This document shows positions 24,521 to 27,651 of a stretch of DNA of 27,651 nucleotides, in pieces (position 1 is the first letter of the stretch; every line of letters starts with the position of its first letter). The notes below the pieces were generated by a model. That model saw only the letters and a list, made by a program, of their open reading frames with translations. It did not search any database and was not told the origin of the DNA. This stretch comes from Acidobacteriota bacterium (lineage in GTDB: Bacteria; Acidobacteriota; Terriglobia; Terriglobales; Acidobacteriaceae): NCBI GenBank assembly GCA_021779695.1, contig JAJYAE010000017.1:1-27651 (forward strand). The letters are read 5' to 3'. A program made the translations under genes and the position numbers.

Positions 24521-25390
24521 TTAGGCGGCGGCTTCCGCGGATTGGTTCTTGCAGCTCTTCTCCATCTCGTCAAAGCTGGGGCGCACGTGCGCGGGAATGG
24601 CACGCCGTCCCATCTCGATGGCAATCATCGGCGCGGATCCCTTCAGGAACGCCAGCAACAGCACACGCAGCACATGCAGGTAGCTGTTGTGTTCTTCGGC
24701 GTTCTTGCTCATGTTCGCCGCCAGCGGCCCCACCACGCCGTAGCACATGAGAATCCCCAGAAATGTACCCACCAGGGCCGCAGCGACCTTGTGGCCGATC
24801 TCTTCTGGCGGACCACCCAGCGCGCCCATCGTAATGACGACCCCCAGTACCGCGGCAACAATTCCCAGCCCCGGCAATGCATCCGCTACCGTAGACAAGG
24901 CGCTCACCGGTTGAGTCGCGTCGTGGTGATGGACTTCCATGTCGAGTTCCATCATTTGGTCCATGTCAAAGGGCTCCACCCCTCCTGTAATCGCCATGCG
25001 CAGGGTGTCGCAGACAAAGTCACGGGCGTGATGATCAGAGAGAAAATCGGGGTAGTTTTTAAAGATGGAGCTCTCCTGCGGCTTCTCCACGTCTGTCTCC
25101 ACGCTGAGGAGGCCTTCCTTGCGCACCTTGTTCAGGAACTGATACATCATTTTGAGCGTTGCGAGATAACGCTCCGGTCCAAACTTCGATCCGCGCAGGA
25201 CACCTGTCAGTCCTCCGACAATCCCCTTGAGAATATGGAGAGGATTCGCCGTCAGCAGAGTGCCCAGCGCCGCGCCACCCAGGATGATCAGCTCTGCTGG
25301 CTGAAGGAGGACCTGGATGTGACCCTTCTCCATAAGAAAGCCCCCCACAACGGCCGCAAAGACCAGCAGTACTCCTACGATTGCAAACAT
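24521..25390 (-). CDS. motA: Flagellar motor stator protein MotA
   Basis: The 289-aa four-span membrane protein forms the ion channel of the stator with MotB. Spans lie at about 1-20, 30-48, 170-190 and 203-224. The cytoplasmic loop holds R90 and E98 (FLNKVRKEGLLSVE), which interact with the rotor. The functional prolines are P173 (DALPGLG) and P222 (VVGPLA). All four match the E. coli numbering exactly. The GAALGT and PPEEIGHKVAAALVGTFLGI segments are typical for MotA. Its ATG lies inside the 3' end of the upstream PAS/GGDEF-like gene (16-nt overlap), so the two are translationally coupled. Confidence 0.95.
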   Translation of the reverse strand: MFAIVGVLLVFAAVVGGFLMEKGHIQVLLQPAELIILGGAALGTLLTANPLHILKGIVGGLTGVLRGSKFGPERYLATLKMMYQFLNKVRKEGLLSVETDVEKPQESSIFKNYPDFLSDHHARDFVCDTLRMAITGGVEPFDMDQMMELDMEVHHHDATQPVSALSTVADALPGLGIVAAVLGVVITMGALGGPPEEIGHKVAAALVGTFLGILMCYGVVGPLAANMSKNAEEHNSYLHVLRVLLLAFLKGSAPMIAIEMGRRAIPAHVRPSFDEMEKSCKNQSAEAAA

Positions 25391-26268
25391 TCCTGCCCCC
25401 CTTGCGCCATCATGACCTGGTTGCCTCCTGCTTGAAGGCTTGAATACATGGCAGCCTGGGCTCGCTCCAAAAGGGTGACCAAAAGCTCGGCGGGCCGGGC
25501 CATGGCAGCACCAACACTCACCGTGAGCGACAGGCGATCACCCCACCAGCGAAAATCCGCTGTCCGGGCGAGCCCCGCCACATGATGCGCGCGCAGCTTG
25601 AGCTCCTCGACATCCGGCGATTGCGCCAGGATGAGAAACTCGCCCTCATTCCATCGTCCCAATTCCTCACCTGGACGCAGGCCACCAGCAAGCGTTCGCT
25701 CCATACGGTCCAGCATCGCTTCGTAAGCCCTTGCTCCATGCGTTCTACGCAATGTCATCGCCTGGTCCACACTCAGCCAGAGGAGCCCAAAAGATAATGT
25801 GCCGGTGAGAAACTTTTCATACTGCTCCAGGAGAAATGCCTCAATCTGAGGATGCATTGAGTCCAGGCTCCCGCCCAGGCTGGGGTCGCCATGCGGAAAG
25901 GCTTTCACATATTCAACGCGATGAAAGAGGACGGCTGTACCGATTCGCGCCCCAAGATCGTTGCGTAAGACCACGCGACGCGCGGACAGGGATAAGTTCC
26001 CACCTAATTTATGTTGCCCATGTACAAGCTCGCCCCCTGCAACGCGCACACCACTGATTGCCCCGGCCGCATCACAAAGGAGATTCCCATGCAGCAACCC
26101 CTCAAGAGCCCAGGGAGTTGCGCGCGCAACGACCTCAATCCCGGCAAAGCCGGTCGTTGTCTCCGCTGCGTGATTCCAGAACATCACCTGACCCGCGTCA
26201 TCGAGCAAGGCGATCCCTTCGGGATGACCGCTCAGTGCCGCTTCCATCAGTTCTGCACGCCCTGGCAT
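25375..26268 (-). CDS. PAS plus degenerate GGDEF protein leading the motAB operon
   Basis: This 297-aa soluble protein starts at the ATG at 26268 with GAAAGGA upstream. Residues about 5-118 resemble a PAS sensor domain (EGIALLDDAGQVMFWNHAAETTTGF). Residues about 145-285 align with a diguanylate cyclase domain but are degenerate. GG[D/E]EF is replaced by NEGEF (207-211, in RWNEGEFLIL), the metal-binding LDID becomes LSVD, and FKxINDxxGH becomes AMTLRRTHG. The late GGDEF landmarks LSLTVSVGAA and AQAAMYSSLQAGGNQV are kept. It is probably enzymatically dead and could be a nucleotide or protein receptor. It overlaps motA by 16 nt and is directly under a sigma-28 promoter, so a role in stator or speed control is likely. 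Confidence 0.87.
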   Translation of the reverse strand: MPGRAELMEAALSGHPEGIALLDDAGQVMFWNHAAETTTGFAGIEVVARATPWALEGLLHGNLLCDAAGAISGVRVAGGELVHGQHKLGGNLSLSARRVVLRNDLGARIGTAVLFHRVEYVKAFPHGDPSLGGSLDSMHPQIEAFLLEQYEKFLTGTLSFGLLWLSVDQAMTLRRTHGARAYEAMLDRMERTLAGGLRPGEELGRWNEGEFLILAQSPDVEELKLRAHHVAGLARTADFRWWGDRLSLTVSVGAAMARPAELLVTLLERAQAAMYSSLQAGGNQVMMAQGGQECLQS

Positions 26269-26287
26269 GAGAATCCTTTCCCGCAGT

Positions 26288-26314
26288 ACATCGGCGGAAA
26301 AGAGCGAAACTTGA
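26288..26314 (-). promoter_or_regulatory. Sigma-28 (FliA) flagellar promoter
   Basis: On the minus strand TCAAGTTT (26314-26307) and GCCGATGT (26295-26288) are separated by exactly 11 nt. The sigma-28 consensus is TAAAGTTT-N11-GCCGATAA, so 13 of 16 positions match. The site ends 19 nt before the ATG at 26268, leaving a short leader with the RBS. It places the PAS/GGDEF-like gene, motA and motB in the late flagellar regulon. Confidence 0.85.
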
Positions 26315-26431
26315 TGGAACGCGCGCCTGGCAAAAGGGTAAGAATACCCTCATCAAGATGGACTTGGGAAAAAGACAAGGGGGCACAAACTTCCAACTTC
26401 CCAGAGTAAGTACCGCAGGGCGGGAAATGAT

Positions 26432-27651
26432 CTAGAGAGCTGAAGATTCGGCAGGTGGGGCCGGATTGGATTGGCCAAGAGGCAACCGGACCGTGAAACG
26501 CGTTTGGCCTGGATGTGACTCAACATCGATCTTTCCACCAAACTTCTGCGTCACAATCCGGTGAACAATCTCAAGACCCAGGCCGGTGCCCTTTCCTAGG
26601 GGCTTGGTGGTAAAGAAGGCATCGAAAATCCGAGGCAACACCTCCGCGGGAATTCCCTCGCCGTGATCAGTGACGCTGACGGCAAGGAACTCCGGCTCAT
26701 TCCACGTGGCTATCTCGACCTGCCCCTGCGCCGGCGAAGCATCGACGGCGTTGTCGATGAGGTTGGTCCAAACCTGGCTCAGGGCCGTTCCACGTGTTTG
26801 AATCTTCGAAGGCGAAGCAGAGAAGCATTTGACTGCCTCGATCTGCTTGACCCGCATTTTGTGGCCGAGCATTGTGAGCGTGCTCTGCAGGCTCTCATGC
26901 ACATCGAGTTCTCTGCACTGCGAGCGCTCATCGTATGCAAACTTTTTGACCGCCATCACCAGTTCGCTCACCCGCGCGATGCTGTCTTCGATAGAACAAA
27001 CGAGCCAAACACTCGAGGCAAGCGCGCCAAGCCAGTTGAGTGCATCAGAGAAGGCGGGCTGATCAAAATAAGCCCGCGCACATTCGAGTTCATGCCGGTC
27101 ATAGCGCATCGCCACGAGGGTCGGCGCAATCGAGTAGGCATTTTCGACACCTGCGTCCGCGAGCCATTGCCCCATCGACTCTTCCGCATCGGCCTGGTCA
27201 ACACTGCTCATCGCCGCCATCTTGCAGCCGCTCATCGCATGCTCCAGCAGGCCCCGTATGCACTCCAGTTGCTCTGCGCTCTTGGGCTGGTCACTCATGC
27301 GCAAGCTCAGCTTCTGGAGCTGCATCAGGTTTTCGCGCAACTGCGACGCTGCGCGCTTGGCGGCAGTTCCCGGGTTGTTGAGCTCATGCATAAGCCCCGC
27401 GGCAAGAGTGCCCAGCGAGATGAGCTTTTCGCGGTGCAGGGCTTCCTGCTGATGCGCGCGCAAGCGGGCGGTCATATCCGCGAGAACCACATTGCGCAGA
27501 GACGGGCAGCAGGCCAGCAAAGACCAGAAGCTGGCCTCCTTGAAGCGCAGCAGAAGCGAGTCCTGCGTCGTGACGATGGTGAATGGAGAATATGGCTTCC
27601 CCGTAAGCAGGGTCACTTCACCAAAGCCCTCGCCGGCGCGCGCGAAAGATC
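26432..27651 (-). CDS. Histidine kinase with N-terminal cyclic-nucleotide-binding domain (partial, runs off the right edge)
   Basis: The reading frame is open to the window end, so the true start lies beyond it; a GTG at 27616 is internal. The first visible residues, [19 protein letters not shown], are the phosphate-binding cassette of a cNMP-binding domain. [28 protein letters not shown] completes its end, split by a helix. Next come a HisKA-like H box with the histidine in [15 protein letters not shown] and the ATPase domain: N box [13 protein letters not shown]1 [18 protein letters not shown] and G2 [15 protein letters not shown]. No membrane span is visible, so it is probably a cytosolic kinase sensing cAMP, cGMP or c-di-GMP. 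The partner regulator is not in the window. Confidence 0.9.
   Translation of the reverse strand, partial: SFARAGEGFGEVTLLTGKPYSPFTIVTTQDSLLLRFKEASFWSLLACCPSLRNVVLADMTARLRAHQQEALHREKLISLGTLAAGLMHELNNPGTAAKRAASQLRENLMQLQKLSLRMSDQPKSAEQLECIRGLLEHAMSGCKMAAMSSVDQADAEESMGQWLADAGVENAYSIAPTLVAMRYDRHELECARAYFDQPAFSDALNWLGALASSVWLVCSIEDSIARVSELVMAVKKFAYDERSQCRELDVHESLQSTLTMLGHKMRVKQIEAVKCFSASPSKIQTRGTALSQVWTNLIDNAVDASPAQGQVEIATWNEPEFLAVSVTDHGEGIPAEVLPRIFDAFFTTKPLGKGTGLGLEIVHRIVTQKFGGKIDVESHPGQTRFTVRLPLGQSNPAPPAESSAL

Noticed and set aside
23651..25435. 594-aa open frame on the plus strand opposite motB and motA
   Set aside because: It spans the antisense of two well-supported genes and their gap; the translation is Cys/His/Arg-rich and shows no recognisable domain.
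1..27651. CRISPR arrays, insertion sequences, transposases, prophage genes
   Set aside because: I saw no regularly spaced repeats, terminal inverted repeats around an ORF, or transposase/integrase motifs in the window.

Overview
The window looks like chromosome from an Acidobacteriota species, most likely class Terriglobia (Acidobacteriaceae-type). This is inferred from the high-GC coding style, the run ispE / tRNA-Gln / prs / rplY / pth / rpsF / rpsR / rplI, secreted GH3 and M61 hydrolases, and a Gfo/Idh/MocA oxidoreductase. No 16S gene is present, so the assignment rests on gene content and remembered gene order. There are about 23 protein genes, 2 tRNAs and several clear regulatory sites.

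Left edge (1-1901): an accessory-looking two-gene unit on the minus strand. It holds a 432-aa helical protein and, overlapping it by ATGA, the start of a P-loop NTPase with a four-cysteine N-terminus. I read it as a GTPase-centred conflict system (GASH-like protein plus double-GTPase-like protein), cut by the window edge. It lies directly downstream of a tRNA-Leu(CAA) gene and samples lower in GC than the core, so a tRNA-bounded island is plausible.

2105-8146: minus-strand genes for a secreted GH3 glycosidase with an inserted PA14 domain, a Gfo/Idh/MocA oxidoreductase coupled to a small unknown protein, another small unknown protein behind a long leader, and a secreted retropepsin-like aspartyl protease.

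8315-13824: plus-strand housekeeping block. It runs ispE (possibly near-leaderless), tRNA-Gln(UUG), prs, rplY, pth, rpsF, rpsR and rplI, and ends at a hairpin. Several products carry extensions compared with the usual family lengths.

13941-16195: a LacI-type regulator and an MFS transporter 4 nt apart. They end at a 16-bp perfect hairpin that holds the transporter stop codon in its loop and also faces the convergent M61 peptidase gene (16218-18158, minus).

18399-21859: a plus-strand cassette of circularly permuted ATP-grasp, alpha-E protein and transglutaminase-like peptidase, a known amidoligase-type gene set of unknown product. A ribulokinase gene (araB) converges on it.

23540-27651: minus-strand motility and signalling. 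A cNMP-binding histidine kinase (N-terminus off the window) is followed by a 163-bp gap with a near-consensus sigma-28 (FliA) promoter. That promoter drives a PAS plus degenerate-GGDEF protein, motA and motB. The Mot proteins keep the key residues at the same numbers as in E. coli (MotA R90, E98, P173, P222; MotB D32), so the stator should work. The degenerate GGDEF protein leading the operon is the most specific novelty there.
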